Positions 49,868-63,447 of a stretch of DNA of 64,000 bases are shown here, in pieces; positions within the stretch are counted from its first letter, which is position 1; each line of letters begins with the position of its first letter. The position numbers were made by a program, and so were the translations under genes. The DNA lies in assembly GCA_036345935.2 (NCBI GenBank), contig JADWOT020001364.1, positions 112,170-176,169 on the forward strand, in the 5' to 3' direction. The notes under the pieces were generated by a model. That model worked only from the letters and a program-made list of their open reading frames with translations, was not told the origin of the DNA and did not search any database. The stretch comes from Taenia hydatigena (taxonomy: Eukaryota; Platyhelminthes; Cestoda; Cyclophyllidea; Taeniidae).

Positions 49868-50285
49868 ACATGCGTACCGAATATTTTAGCATGCAGACGT
49901 TCACGATTTGCATTGTAGTTGGTGGGCTCTCTAAAAGGCTAAATTATGGAAGCCTTTCGTATGGATCACTTATTTGTATGGATGAGATAAAGGCCATGGC
50001 GATGGCTTCATTGGTTAACAAGGCGATGCGTGATGAGAAGTGACATGGATGTAGAGGCGCACAAATGAGTAGCGAGGAAGCGAATGAATGAGGAGGGGGA
50101 GGGGAGGGCCTTCCACTATGCTCCAACACGCATGTACTAAGCCGCACCGACGTAGCACTACCTCCATGGTAGGACGCAGACCACAGGCTGCCACGTGGCG
50201 CGGTCGCCAGCGTGTACAGACCTTCATTGCTCACCCTTTTTCCCTTTTACTAGCCACATCAGCTATCCACTTCATTATCACCGGC
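49868..50285 (+). mobile_element. TRIM-like element, copy 2 (truncated)
   Basis: It matches the internal part of copy 1 (ATGCAGACG, TTGCATTGTAGTTGGTGGG, GGCGATGGCTTCATTGGTT, GGCGATGCGTGATGAGAAGT) and then part of the right terminal repeat, with one ~97-bp unit at 50108-50204. It lacks the TGTGCCAGCAA start of the repeat and ends mid-repeat near 50285. It has no left terminal repeat. Same orientation as copy 1. Confidence 0.72.
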
Positions 50286-53200
50286 TACCGTTTTTAATAT
50301 AGTGCGCGCCGTCATCTTTGCACAACTGGTCGACCTGTTTTTCCATTTCAGCAGGTGTGTCAGATCCACATCTTATAAGTGTTATAAACGACCTCCTTTA
50401 TGAGTTGACTTCATACCGGTACTTTAATTGAGATTGTTTCGTCACTATGCACATAGAAGTACAGCAAATATAAAAGGTAGTATTTAATTGTCCACACTAT
50501 ATTTTTATGCTGAAATTAAGTCTTATCTTCGCCATTCGTTTCAGAAAGCAAAAAAATTCTAAACGAACTCTTGTAATTTTTGGTTGTGGAATGCCTTTTG
50601 GTTTAGGAACTCCGCTATTAATTCTAATCTCGACGTCGGGACCAAATCACTGTCTGTCAATGTCTTTCCAAGAAAATTTTATTTTTATCGTGGAACGTTA
50701 GTATCGTTGTACCATATAGACCTATTCCAGGCTTCAAGCTTACCCCGAGAACAAAGATTGCGAACATGAACTGCCCAAATGAAAAAGTGAGATGCATTTG
50801 CATCGGAAACCTAAAAGCCAATAACAAAATAAGCTTCCAGTGACTCATGGCCACCAAGTAGAAGTAAAGGGCCTTTTCCTCGGGTAACAGGGGTAATGCG
50901 ATCCTCCGTAGTAGGAACGAAAATTATTTTGTCGCCACCGACATAAGGTTTGATGTTTCACAAATTGCATCAAACGATTTGATTTCTCCTTATCATAAGC
51001 TTCCTTGAAACACTGTAAAACTAAATAATTATGAATTTTAGGAATAAAAACCTGTTTTTAGCTATTCCATCTCCACATTTAAAGCGAATGCTTAGGGAAA
51101 AATGACCTGCAAAAATGTATCTCACCAATTCCTCCTTCAGTAACTCAAGTCATGTATTTCCATAAATTCTATTTAAAAAGCTTTAAAGATTGTAACGTTT
51201 ATTTGAAAATTTGAAGCTATATTAGCAAAAGTTCTTTCATGGCCAAAAGTGCAAATTCTTTTGCTTTTAATTTTCTCTTTGCTTAGCTTGTGTGTGTAAA
51301 TGCACTGCATGGAATGTTTGACTATCAGTTTATAAGCAAAAATCACTTTGGGTCTCTGCCATTGTGTCTAAGCCGTTTGGGTTGCACCCAAGCCATGCCA
51401 GTATCATCAAGGTTTACTGTGTTACCTTCCTAAGGAAGGTAACATTTATTCAAAACCATTGTTCCACTAGCTAACTATGGAACTACGTAATTATCAACAT
51501 GTTGCCTCTTTTACTCATTCGGGTGCCATACAGCACAAACCGTCAGATTACATCAATTTTTGGGAGTGATTATCTACATTGTGGTTAAGGATCGTCCCAA
51601 TTGCAAAGATCTCTGATAATCGGCATAGGTGGCTGACGCGGGAAAAGAGATAGGGATTACTAATGGAATGGCTGTTGGTTAGTCCTTGATCTTGGCTACA
51701 AGGTCATTTTGGCTTTGATCATTGTGCTTTTGACGGGTGAGCTAGCCTATTTAATGTCAGCAGCTGATTGCAGCATGCAAACGGACTTTCAAATGCAACG
51801 GCATTGATAGTTTGGAACAAAGAATGGTGAATTGGATGACTTGTTGATTTGTAATTCTTTGCATAAGGTGAGTAAAAATTTAGTTGAACCGAATACAACA
51901 CCTTTCTATCCCAGGGCATCGAGGATGTCATGCGAAATGCTAACCCTACTTTATCTTACTTACCTGCCACTTTTCTACCATACACGGAATCCTTCCTTAA
52001 TAACGGTGATGTTTGGAACAGATGGCAGACCAGGGGTGTGAGAGGGTTGCAAAATTCGAAGTTCTGAGTCAATAATCGCACCGTAGGACCACGACATCCA
52101 TGTTTCAGTGACGAAATCACTCCACTCCACTCCCGTCGACTGTCAAATGGCCGTTGGTAGCAAGATGAAGGAAGAAGAGGTAAAAGGAGGATAAAATCAT
52201 ATTGCTAAAGTTCTCTACTTTTTGACCGCTGCACTATAACTACGCTCCCATATCCTCAGACTAAGCTACAGGAGCGATCCATTAACCACCACCGCGCTAC
52301 CATCTGCCACCTCTAACCACTTACTCACCTCAAGCACATTAGCTTCATACACGTTCTCCTCGAGCACTCTTGCCGGTGTTGTCTTTACGATTCTACCTTT
52401 TTGAACCCATCACCGCTGGCGGCATTCAATTAAATGCAATTGCAAAAGCGCACAGGAAAGAAGCAAGTATGGTGCATCGCATCACCTCTGATGGTGTGGC
52501 GTGGCGTGGCACTAGACTGCATTTGAAATGCCAACACATAAGCCATGCAAGCCATGCAGGCAAGAATGCTGATGATAGGGTCGGGAAGTGGGTCGCTGCA
52601 ATATTCTCAGGCCAATCTAGTGGTGAAATTAGTTACATAAAGCGCTTTCTACGGACAGGACTAGTGCTCCTGTCCATCAAACACGGCAAATGGCTACCAG
52701 ATTGATTTAGTCACTGTTGTCGCCTTCTGCAATCAGCCCGAAGTCGATTAATCCGACTCGATAGTGAGACTGAAAAATTGTGTGAATTGACTCAGCTTAA
52801 AGCAAACAACGACTACGTTACCGTCATCCTTTTTCAACTTAAATGTTTTATGCCAGAAATTCCATTAAATACTGTACGGAATAAAATCCACATTTTAGCG
52901 CCATTCATAATCAAAATAGTGATAATTTTAATATGCAAAGCATGTGGCCTTAACATATATAAAGCAACGGTTGGCGATAAGTTAAGTTTGAAGCGATGCA
53001 AAGGCAACAGGCTGCATTTATCTGGCTTACGACGCCATATGTTCTACACAAGTTGGACACAAATCAGCCCATTCGGAATGATCATTAATTTTAACCCAAA
53101 TTGTGAGCAATGATGTGCGGACATCTCAGCGTTTTGGGTCCGACAAATGTCTCCGGGATGATTCCAAAATAAAGGTGGATGATTTCCACGCAACAAATTG

Positions 53201-53701
53201 AGCAACAAAACTAACCAGAAGGCGGTTCTAATAACGTCTTTGATGAGGTCCTTGGATGGCATTCCTTAAAACACGAATAGGCTACAGGCCTGCTCGAATC
53301 CGACCTTTGCCACAGGGCAGCAAGTCTGGCCAGTGAATCGCATCGTCTTAACACGATGTTTCCCAAAGACGGTGGAGCAACAATCCTAACTAGCCCTAGG
53401 TATAAGCAGTAACAATCAGCTAAGTATCCGAATTCGTCTTGCGAAGTGTTGTCTGTTCTTGACGACAAATAATGCTGGGCAGGAATAACGAGTGGATAGC
53501 TGTCAGCGAGACTCAGAAAAGCCAGCTCGTTACTCCTTCTTTTCATAGCCACGCTTTGTAGAATAAGCAAACGATGTTGTTTGCCTTTCATCGTGCCTAA
53601 TAGTCCAAAAGTCCTTATTGACGAGCAGTTCCTCTTCCCGTGGTAGGGAAACTAAATTCAGAAGCGGCTTGTCATTTGAAAGTCAATGAAAGTCAACGCA
53701 A
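50286..53701. other. Unassigned stretch, no gene seen
   Basis: The 111-codon plus frames at 52370-52705 and 52778-53113 and a 126-codon minus frame at 53211-53591 have no recognised motif. A perfect 10-bp-stem hairpin (GTTACCTTCC TAA GGAAGGTAAC) sits at 51421-51443. Confidence 0.35.
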
Positions 53702-54138
53702 TCGAAGTACGATGAACTCAGACAAATGTTCATGTTGCTCAAAGGCTTGGCCAATTACAAGGCTGCCAAGGGTCTACTTTTGAACCACTGTAAGCACTTT
53801 GAGCTCTGTTGCGAGATCTCGCATTACACGACATACTCTTTACCAAAGTGGTTTACCACGAATGCGTATTATGTTCTACGATGTTCAGGACCGCCACTTT
53901 ATAAGAAGTGCACATGTTTCGTGACCGATATAGTAGGCTTTGTTCAATTTTATGGTGCAATTTTCCACTTATATTTACATCTAGGCAAATAAAAGCATCT
54001 GCATTTATGCCCATGTCAGTCTGTATGGACATGTGTGTTTACGCACAGGGACTTTGTCACAAGTTGTTAACAATTAAAACATTAAGTGGATCGGCTCTCG
54101 TTTTGATTCGAGTGGCGAACATTTAGGCTACAATTAGT
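53702..54138 (+). pseudogene. Receptor guanylate cyclase, start of catalytic domain (remnant)
   Basis: A frame from 53702 reads YDELRQMF, then YSLPKWF, then CTCFVTDIVGF (DIVGF at 53927-53941). Cyclases have LPK about 30 residues before FSDIVGF, and the spacing here is 31. A second piece after an ACGCACAG acceptor (54049 onward) reads TLSQVVNN, a stop, then SRFDSSGEHLGY. This follows the cyclase order TPxQVVNLLN...LYxxFDSxxEHxxxY. The aspartate of DIVGF is a metal-binding residue in active cyclases. The in-frame stop and the loss of a few residues between the pieces mark it as a fossil. Later catalytic motifs were not found in 54.1-56 kb. Confidence 0.58.
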
Positions 54139-57100
54139 CAAATAAGATCAGTCCTGATTTTATATCAGTCAATTTGTCGCATCACTTCATCATCCCATTC
54201 CGCACATGGCCGGATCTTTCAGCTGACCTGTTGGCGCACCTTCTTATTTGCTCGGTATATCGCAGAACCCTCGGGCTGCCTTTCTGCCGTCAAAACAAAG
54301 AGTTTACTATATTAGTAATGTTTATGGAGCATTTGGACTCCTTTAACAAATAAGTTAACTGTTTTATTTAACCTAAAGATTGTCCGAATGAATCAGTCAA
54401 CTGCAGTACTAGTGATAAAACGTGCACTATGATATTGAGTCCTCTAAAAGAGGAAGTCCATAGTGAAAGAATTCACTTTGCAACGGTAGGACAGAATAGT
54501 GGTTGTGGGTGCCTCCGCTCACGACAGCTTATCTACGCGCATGAGCAGACAAGGGTGTCCGACAAAAGACTCCTAAGGTTACTCACGGCCTGACCCTGAA
54601 TGTTGACGTACTGAGTGTTTACAATGACAGACGCCATTGTGTCCTTAAATCCACAAACTGCAGGGCCATCACGCCTGTGCAGTCTGAGCATATGAGGGAA
54701 AGTAAGTTTTATGCCACAATATTAAAGATGTTTTTGGTTAAACGAAGTGATCTTGTGAAGAATAGGGCTTGTTCTCGCGGAGTTATAGTGTAAAATCACG
54801 ACTTTAAAGGTTGCCAACCCCACTCACTTAATCGGCAAAACCCTTGAGACGCGAAGTAGTCCAGCCCTAACTAATGATATACCACTATGCGAATTCCCTT
54901 TAGACATCAGACAGGACAAAACAACATGCCACGTGACCCGTTACACGTCCCGCTGCTCCATTCCTATGCGTGTCATTGAAGATGGCGAACGGCTTGATTC
55001 TTGCAAGTCTTCTAATGTTTATCTCATTAGCTCATTCTAAGTCAAATTTATATAAATAGCCACTGCATTTACAATTTCTGGTAATCTTCATTAAGAAGAC
55101 TTTCACTCCCAAGCTATTAAAACGATTAACATAGGTGGAAACCCTCATATATCCAAAAGCTCGAGCATAGAACACCTTATTAAAACAGGTGGCAATGCTA
55201 TTTTATTTTAGGAACCTCAGCAGCATATGTTTGGCCAGATGAAGCTTAGGTAGCCTAGTTGAGAAATTAAGATTTGTGGTTATTCTGCTCCAGACTTAGT
55301 TAACTCCTCACCTGCTGCCCCTATGAGAAGTGGGTACGGATGAACTCCATATCACTGCTATTTCCTCATGGCTCATCGTCTCTTTTTTCACTCTTTTGGG
55401 ACCACAACATTTTCCATGGACCAAAAGAGCTCGTGGAAGAACAATGCTCTTAGTATGCAATTACCCCTTGATCAAGAGTGAGGCTAAATGAAATGCTTTC
55501 ATCTGATAGCTTTATGGGAATGTAAGTGCTCTGTTCGGCTGAAGCACAGGTTCCATGGTGAATAACGAATGTAGGGGACCGGAGGAAATTGTGAATGCAA
55601 ACGAACAAAGTTGAGTGATCAGTGAATATACAAAGTGTAAGGCAAGCATTAGACTGAAATAGAATGCTGCGCATGGGGGACTCTGGGCTCTGGCGTCGAC
55701 ACCCATCGGATGACGGACCAAAAGTAAGCGAACTATGAACCATTTAAATGCATCATAAATGGTGCAGCTTGGTATTATAAAGACTAGCATCGCTAAGATT
55801 ATATGTATACAGATGGATACGAGTAGGTTTTAAAAGGCGTCGAAGTCTCTTGTGTGTTCTTTGGAGAAGCCTAACGACTCACCATCAAGGGTAATGAGAA
55901 GCGTTTGGTGCGAAAATACCTTCTCTTCCTTCCTTTTTCCTAGGCACACCTAGCGCTTTGGCCCCACACACCGTTTCCATCACCACTCGTTGGATGAAGG
56001 TGTTCGTGTGATCAGCTTCTATGCTACATCATCGTCCTCTACAATGGTGCTAAGGATGAGCCGGGGGTGGAAACGATCGCAACCTGTAAGCGTATAAACG
56101 GACTAATCACCTAAAAATGCGTGCCTGGGACCAGAAGTTCATGCCTAAAGCCAATTATCCGGAGGACTAATTGCAGACACATGCAATCTGCTGCCTTGAT
56201 TATCTAAATTGTAGAAACTAAGTCGTGACGCTACTGTCAACTTAAAGCGCTTAAAAGGTTAACAATGAGAGACGAATGGCAGCGCAGTGGGGTCCTCCGG
56301 AAAGAAGGAGATGGACTGTCGCAATGCTAGATTTCAATTTGATTTTAAAACTCCTGCTGGAAATCGAGTTAAGCATTAATATTTAAACTTTTAATTTCCA
56401 TTTTCTGTATTGCAAGAGTTTAGTTCACCTTAATTGAGGATGAGAAATCCCCGTGCAAACGACATTATAAGGGATGAAATCTTACTTCTACATGGCTTGC
56501 ACATTTAATTTTTAATTTGTAGCAGACTGATGCACAGCGAAGAGACATCACGGTATTTTTGGCACAGATCTTTTATGGATTAATTATTTATGTTAACATG
56601 CAATAAAGAATTGTTAGCAAAGGCTCAGCCATGTCGATGGCTTAGATTCTACCCAAATTATCGTTTGCGTTGCCTATGTCGCTGATTATGAAAATATTGG
56701 CCATTCTTTAGGCCACAAATTTGTTGCCTATAAGCCAGGCATCAAAATTAGACTTGCATTAGCTCAAAGACAAACTGATTTGTTTCAGTCTTATTACTGA
56801 TATTGTGTTGAATCGGGTCAGGAGGTCAAAAGTTGGTGTTTCACTGCCACTCCACTTATCTGCCATAGTTACCTAAAATAAATTTGATTATGATGTTCTT
56901 TCTCCCTTGACTCTGTTATTTTCAGAGGCCTGCTGATGCTGAATCGTTCGCTCAACCGCTTGTAGGCAGTGCAACTGACGAAGAATGAGAGGGCGAAAAA
57001 AGGTGCGTAAGGAGGTGGGTAGTGGGCGAAAACATGGGTTACTTAAACTAAAATAGGACCATAAATCGCTGAACCAGGAAATTACACATCCCTTTGTGGC

Positions 57101-60100
57101 TACCACAAATCATCTGTATCTTGAGTCCAGAGCTCGCACTTGTTGCAATATGTGTGCTCTGAAGCTGCAAAAGTGAACAAGATATTTACCTAATAAGATT
57201 ATTGAATGAAGGTTCGCATGAAGTCACAAAGTTGACTTCTTTGCCAACAAACAATCCATGCAGGTTAGTACCATTAAAGCCATTCAAAATTCCAGATTCA
57301 ATAAGCTGTTGGCAAAAGTCACTCCAAGCAATCACTTGCAAATCTTCGGGCAGGAAGCCCGACAAAAGCCTTTAAATTTGGTCAAGATAAGATATACTAA
57401 ATATACTAAATAGTAAAATTAGATTTAGTAGGTAATTTTTTCGCACATTGTAATCAAAGACACGATTGCTGAAGAGCATCAACGAAGAAAATTTTTAATT
57501 TGCATTGAATTACTGCATTTGAGGCACTCTTAGGTGAACGAGGAATTTCTGTGGCTGCAGAAGGTAAATGCGTTTAGCAATCTCTCACCCAAATGCGTGT
57601 AATTCAGTTTTTTAGTCGAAAGCCTAGAATAAGGTATCAAAATTTTCTTTAACGTACCCAAACCCTGTGTGCCATGCGCAGGTCAGACTTAATTGTATAT
57701 GCAGTCTGCGCGTTGCTCTCTGTTAAGACTGCTCCGACTCATACAGATTTCCTATTTTAGTCTCAATCATTCTGCTTGACAAAGTGTTGCAGTGCAGCAA
57801 GACTAGATGCGTGGTTTTAATCTGCGACACAAATCGCTCACCGAGATTGTGTTAAAATTTCAACAATCAGGACTGGCCTTCATTTGTTCACAGAAACAGC
57901 AGAAGTGCGTGCAGTCGTTGATAACCAAATGAGCGGTCAAATAATTGGTTATTTGATTGATTATTAAGTTGTCGAAACGGGCCTGTTGTTACCAAGCTGA
58001 TAGGTGAATCCAAGTAATGCAGTTTTATGTTTGCGCGTGATCAACGATTTGCTTAATGCTGACATGCTGAAAGACGCATTTGGCGTTTGACACCGAGTCT
58101 CAGTTATCAAATCCCTTCCGTTATGTTCTCTAATAAATCCTTTCAAAAACATCATTTTGCATAATTTAGGACTTCATCGATTGTTAAGCATCAAATCAAC
58201 AGTCCGCACTCCACTTTTGGCTTGCAAAGATGATTTTCTTCAAGATGATGGCGAAGGAAAGCGAGAAAGTTGATGACAATGCCTAAGTTCGTGCTCAAAG
58301 AGAGCTAGCGCAGATATGGATGACAAGTGTAGAGTATATCTATTGAATTCGCTGATTTCTTTTAAGTGCAATCTTTACCGGTGAATTCTGCTTCTTACCA
58401 TTTGTACGCCATCGCAAGTGAAAGATAAATATGGTAAATAAGGGGAATGAGAAGGTAGATAAATAAGGAGAAATGAAACAAGATTACTGAAAAATGCCAT
58501 CACCAGGAGGCCCTACCATTGATCGAACACAAGACGGATGTGTCGCCTCCGGGTGGCGATTACGCTAACCATAATATTGACACATCTATTCATTCCTTTG
58601 TTTTCGGTTCAAGGCTTACAAAATCCATATATCTACCTTATTTTCCATTATTCAACAAAATAGAACATAAGAACTTAAAGTTCCTAAGTGCTTCAGTGCT
58701 CCTGCAATTTTTGCTAGCAATAGACGTTCTTCAGATCTGCTAGTTGCGTGAATTACGTTCCATTTTTTTCGGAGCGAAATACCTCAGACACCAGCAAAGT
58801 AGTCTTAGAGCCCTGCGTAACCATAATGTAAATCCATGGAATGCGTGAGCGTCTTAGGGATTTCCGCCTTTAAAATTGAATCTATTGTCAACCACAAATA
58901 ACTTGGGGTCCTACATGCTAATGCCCAATTTGAAGTGCAAGTATAATTTGATTAAAAATTATTAAGCAACATCGCTTGAGAACACAACCTCAGATTTAAA
59001 ACGACTGGATTTTACATGCGTTTATCGTTGGCATGAATTTTATCGCCCATGCGCCGATTCGCTTTCAAACGACCATGCCTAAAAACCGTCCACTTTGTGC
59101 TGCAACATCCAACCGAATTTCGCATGAGCTTCAGACACGCCCTGTAACTCTGAACCGAATGGATGTTTACTGTCCTTTTTCCTCTCCTTCAGTCTAATGC
59201 ATCATCTGCCGCGTAGCATGCATTAGCTCCTCCTATATGGACACGTCTAAATTTGAACGGTGTTTTTTATCGAAACCGGATCTTTGTAGATCTCTGATAC
59301 AAAGGACGCGCGAAAAAATGTTTTCGGTGCAAAGCACCCAAAATTACCTATTGAACGCACAACAGGGGAGTAGGCCTGAAAAAGAACATAATGTTGGTTT
59401 TTCATTCCGACAGACATGGTCAGCTTTGCGCAAAAACCAGCCTAAACCATACTCGAGTGCAGCGACCCTATACATTATTGATGAATACTGACCCATACTT
59501 TATTATTTAAGTGCGAAGGAACCAGTAAGAGGTGAACAAGGCCTTTCTCTTTTATTATACACACGCTGATTGAGAAAGTACCCCAAATGAGCACATGCAC
59601 AATAAACAGTCTTCATTCGCAGATGTCTTCCGCCACTACTTTTACTTCCCTTTATTTTAAAAGGCCACATATACCTAGGTTTTATTTTTTCAAGCCCTAC
59701 CTTTTCTATAAAGCAGACAATGGTACAAATGGCCGAGCGAAATCAAATGTTTTTACTCGTACTCGCTATTTTTCAATCCTTTTCAGTTCAGCTGTTAGTA
59801 CGACAAAAAACTTAAAGCTATAAGACATTAGCCAGTAACTGTCAGGATTGTGGGACTACTAAAAGGCTAGCTGCTTAATCCAAAAAAAAGCTTTGGAATG
59901 AAAGCATAAATTTTCTTTGTAGCAGCAACTACAAATGAATCGTAATCAAACTGGTAAAGTGCAGGTAAGTATTGACAATGATATGGCGAGAACTTCTAAA
60001 ACTAAACAAATTTGGAACAGCTATCTACAAAATTCAACGCAATTTTGTAAAGTGCTGTTAAGAAAGCTAGTTGAGAATAATTTATTAAGTATTTGTAGTA

Positions 60101-62650
60101 ACTGCAATCATGCCGTGAATTAGATCATGCATTAAAATATAACAGTAGGATAGGGTCCTATCAAACCGCGCATGCGGTATTTCATGGAAAAGGTTAATTT
60201 GAGTATGGATCGTTGGGAAATCATACGATTTTATAAATGCTCTACGTCAAGGACTTGCTTGAGGATGGGGTGGAACCCGACAAACCGGTGCTCAGAACTG
60301 CTTGATAAATTCAGAAACACTTGAAATTTTTGAATTTTTATGGTTGCTTTCTTTGTAAAAGCAAAACTCGGGCAGAACGACTACAAGAGTGGAGAAATTG
60401 GTAAGATTTTGCACATAAATTTTGCAATTTCTTGCGAACTATTATTTAAAACCGTCAAAGAACTAAGCGACACGCATATTTGACAAATGTCCGAAGTCGG
60501 TATTAATGTACATGACGAGGTCACCCACTTAAAATTGCCTAGAAGTCGATGAACTTACTGAAGCTTAGAAATGTTACCCGCGGTTAAAAATCTTCGAGCG
60601 CATTTGTTGATTGAAGGTCAAATACAATGGCAGTGCAAAGGGTACGACTTCAGGTGTCAAAATTGAAGACCAATGGCAAGTGAAGTACCGAAAACGTATG
60701 ACAAGGTCAAGTCGTGGAGTATAGGAGGCGCTTTAAAACTAGTATGCAGTAAACAGGTCAGTGAAGAGCCTAATGATTTTATTTAGAGCAAATTGGATCC
60801 AAAAAACCTTATTAGGTGAGAAGCTTGCATGCAGATGGTAATGTGACAGAACTCAATATTTTCATGCGGAGACAAAGACTGAGGAAATATTTATGTTAAC
60901 TTGTTAAAGATCGAACATAATTAACCCGTCTTTCCGCGCATAAGCCTGTGGTACCGCATCCCGGCAGGCAAATCGCAAGCTCTGCCTTTATTTGGATTGC
61001 GTGATTTTGCCTCATTTTGACAGTATCCAGTAGTAACACTTTGATGTACTGAACTGCAGCTCTAAGCTACTTTCAGAAAGTAAGTTGACGAATTGACTCC
61101 TCCATTAATTGGTGCAGCAGTTGACACATTGAACTTGGTAACAGTGACGTCTATGTACTGAGCTAGAGTGGACTTGACTGGCTCAACCTGAACGTACACG
61201 CTTCGATTCAAACTCATTCATTGTTATTACTTTTGTGAGATGCGCTTCTGCGTTGGCCATTGTGCACGCACAGGTAATCAGCCCTCTCATTCACATAATG
61301 ACCTCTCAGCCGATCAATCAATTAGTTGGTCAGTACTGATACTTTCGCTGTCACCGATAGCGTGTCTTAATGATGAAGCCACGCATGTATCACTTATTTG
61401 GCATGTGCACCGTGAAGCTACGGATGAATTATTAACCCGGCTGAAATTGATTATACGGTACTTATTGAGTTAATGACTAGGAGGAATGCAAAACCAATAC
61501 GGGCGTCGCTTCTCTGGCCCTATCTGCTTGCTCTGCAAATGGGGAGAGATGAGTGCAATAATTAGATCGGGAGCCGACTAATTGCGCGTATGCGGCTGTA
61601 AGGTCATCTCAGACACTTTCATTGACTAAAGGCACTTATGGATTGCAGCCTGGTTGTCAAGAGCCGACAGTGGTGGATCCATTCTTCACTTGTCTACCTT
61701 ATCAACCACCAACGACGATGACTGATGCACAAATCATGGTGGCAACGGTAAGGAGAAACAGAGACTAAGGGTCCGGTTCTGTTAGGGAGAAGGACTGTAA
61801 AACAACAGCTTGCAAATTATTCGCCTTCAGATCGATGAGGTAACGCGGTGATGAAAAATACCAATTTCCGACTCTCTGAAGCAAAACGGCGTGTCAATAA
61901 TCGGGATAAGTGGACTGTATGCTCCCTTATGATAATTGACAAAAAAGCAAGGCTAATGAGAGCAACCACAGTTGTTCCACGTCTATCGGCATATGCAAAA
62001 TTTCTGGTGTCTACAAGCGAGAACTTAGGCCTTTACAAAATTTTTTCGGAAGTAATCAATGGTTTGCACCTTGAACTTTATTCTACGAATGTAGACAGCA
62101 CAAGTCCATATGCATGTGCATCTGTTCTCTAGGGCACTGTGGCTCCAGAATATTCATCATGTGTAAAAATTTATATTGCTTAGAACGATCTTGGCTACGG
62201 TCCGGTTAATTATGCAGGAAGAATTTGTGTAAGTGGGAAAACAGTTTGAAACGTAGGGGTTAATCATATTCCACTGGAAATTTCGAACCGATGAAGTGGA
62301 ACCACTTGTTCGCAGTCGAAATTAATCCCAACAGCTTCCAGTTGGTGAACCAATTTAGGCTTCCGTTCTTACGACAGGTACGAATAGATATACTGACAGC
62401 TTTAAAAAGCTCACGAGCGAAAAATTAAGTACATATGCACAGGTTCACTTTTGTTAACTTCACGTAAGTGTTAGTCTTATTAATCATTAGATACAGCAAA
62501 TATGTCGTTGTAGGAGCAGAGCAAAGCTTAAGTCTAAAAACTTCCTTTACCAATGCCCATACCGTCGCAAAGGGTAATGTATAGGTTAGCAAATGGGAAA
62601 TGAAGGTTACTGCCCAAATCGTGACATTTATAATTAAGGCCTTTGTCCAA
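54139..62650. other. Long stretch without a supported gene
   Basis: AT-rich DNA with many short frames. Minus frames at 55450-55790 and plus frames at 59237-59491 and 61848-62132 are open without motifs. A small imperfect hairpin (CACTATG ... TCCTCTAAAAGAGGA ... CATAGTG) lies at 54426-54466. Confidence 0.35.
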
Positions 62651-62967
62651 TGACTGCAGTCACATGACGCAAATCATCCATGCACCAACAACGAAATCTC
62701 CGCATCGTGTGACTGCAGTCGAATTGACGAGAGTGGAGATTTCTTTGCCGATGTATGGATGATTTGCATCATGTGACTACAGTCGAAGTGACGAGAGCGG
62801 AGATTTCGTCGTTGATGTATGAATGATGTGTATCATGTGACTGCAGTCGAAGTGACGAGAGCTTATCTTTCGTCGTTGGAGCATCGATCTTCTTCATGTC
62901 GCTGACTGCCGTCACTGTCTTGAGAGCGGATCTTTTGTCGTTGTAACATCGATTTTCATCTTCTCAG
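62651..62967 (+). repeat. 64-bp minisatellite with one inverted unit
   Basis: Four direct units start at 62710, 62774, 62838 and 62903 (period 64-65 bp). Each begins TGACTGCAGTCG or a variant and contains GACGAGAGCGGAGATTTCGTCGTTG-like text. A further unit at 62651-62704 is inverted and pairs with about 62733-62784, so the left end can fold into a hairpin. The last unit is the most diverged and runs almost directly into TRIM-like copy 3. Confidence 0.82.
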
Positions 62968-62975
62968 GATCTACT

Positions 62976-63447
62976 AGCCTTCATTACTCCCCCTTTCTTT
63001 CCTCTTGCTAGCTAAAACAGCTTTCTACTGCATCATCACAGCAAATGCATGCTGGTCTTTTCGTCTGCGATTCAATCCTCACAGTCGTAGGGTCACAATT
63101 TCGTTGACACATTTATCCACACCGAGCTAATTCGTTGCAATATCTGGTCGCATGCTATGCAGATACTCACGATTTGCATTGCAGTTGGTGTGCTTAATAA
63201 GAGGCTAAAGCATGGAAGCCTTTGGTATACACCACCCATTTGTTTTGATGTGATAAAGGCCATGGTGATGGCTTCATTGGTTGTTAAGGCGATGCGTGAT
63301 GAGAAGCGGCATGAATGAGGAGGGAGTGGTTGGTACTGTTTGGTGGGGAGCAAATAATAACAAAGGAATAATGTGTGCTAGCAATCGCCCGCCCGTGGAC
63401 ATTCCACCATGCTCCGGCACGCATGTATTAACCCACACCGACGTAGA
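62976..63447 (+). mobile_element. TRIM-like element, copy 3 (truncated at both ends)
   Basis: It begins inside the left terminal repeat (CCTTCATTxCTC, AAAACAGCTTTCTACTGCATCATCACAGCAAATGCATGCTGG, GTTGACACATTTATCCACAC). It continues through the internal region (GCATTGCAGTTGGTG, GGCTTCATTGGTTGTTAAGGCGATGCGTGATGAGAAG) and enters the right terminal repeat at 63374 (TGTGCTAGCAATCGCCCGCCC). Similarity stops near 63447. The order and orientation match copy 1. It is more diverged than copy 1's two repeats are from each other. Confidence 0.75.

Noticed and set aside
53211..53591. 126-codon minus frame
   Set aside because: No motif and no splice signals, directly before the cyclase remnant on the other strand.
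61848..62132. 94-codon plus frame with ordinary composition
   Set aside because: No recognised domain, no neighbour exons, and length within chance expectation.
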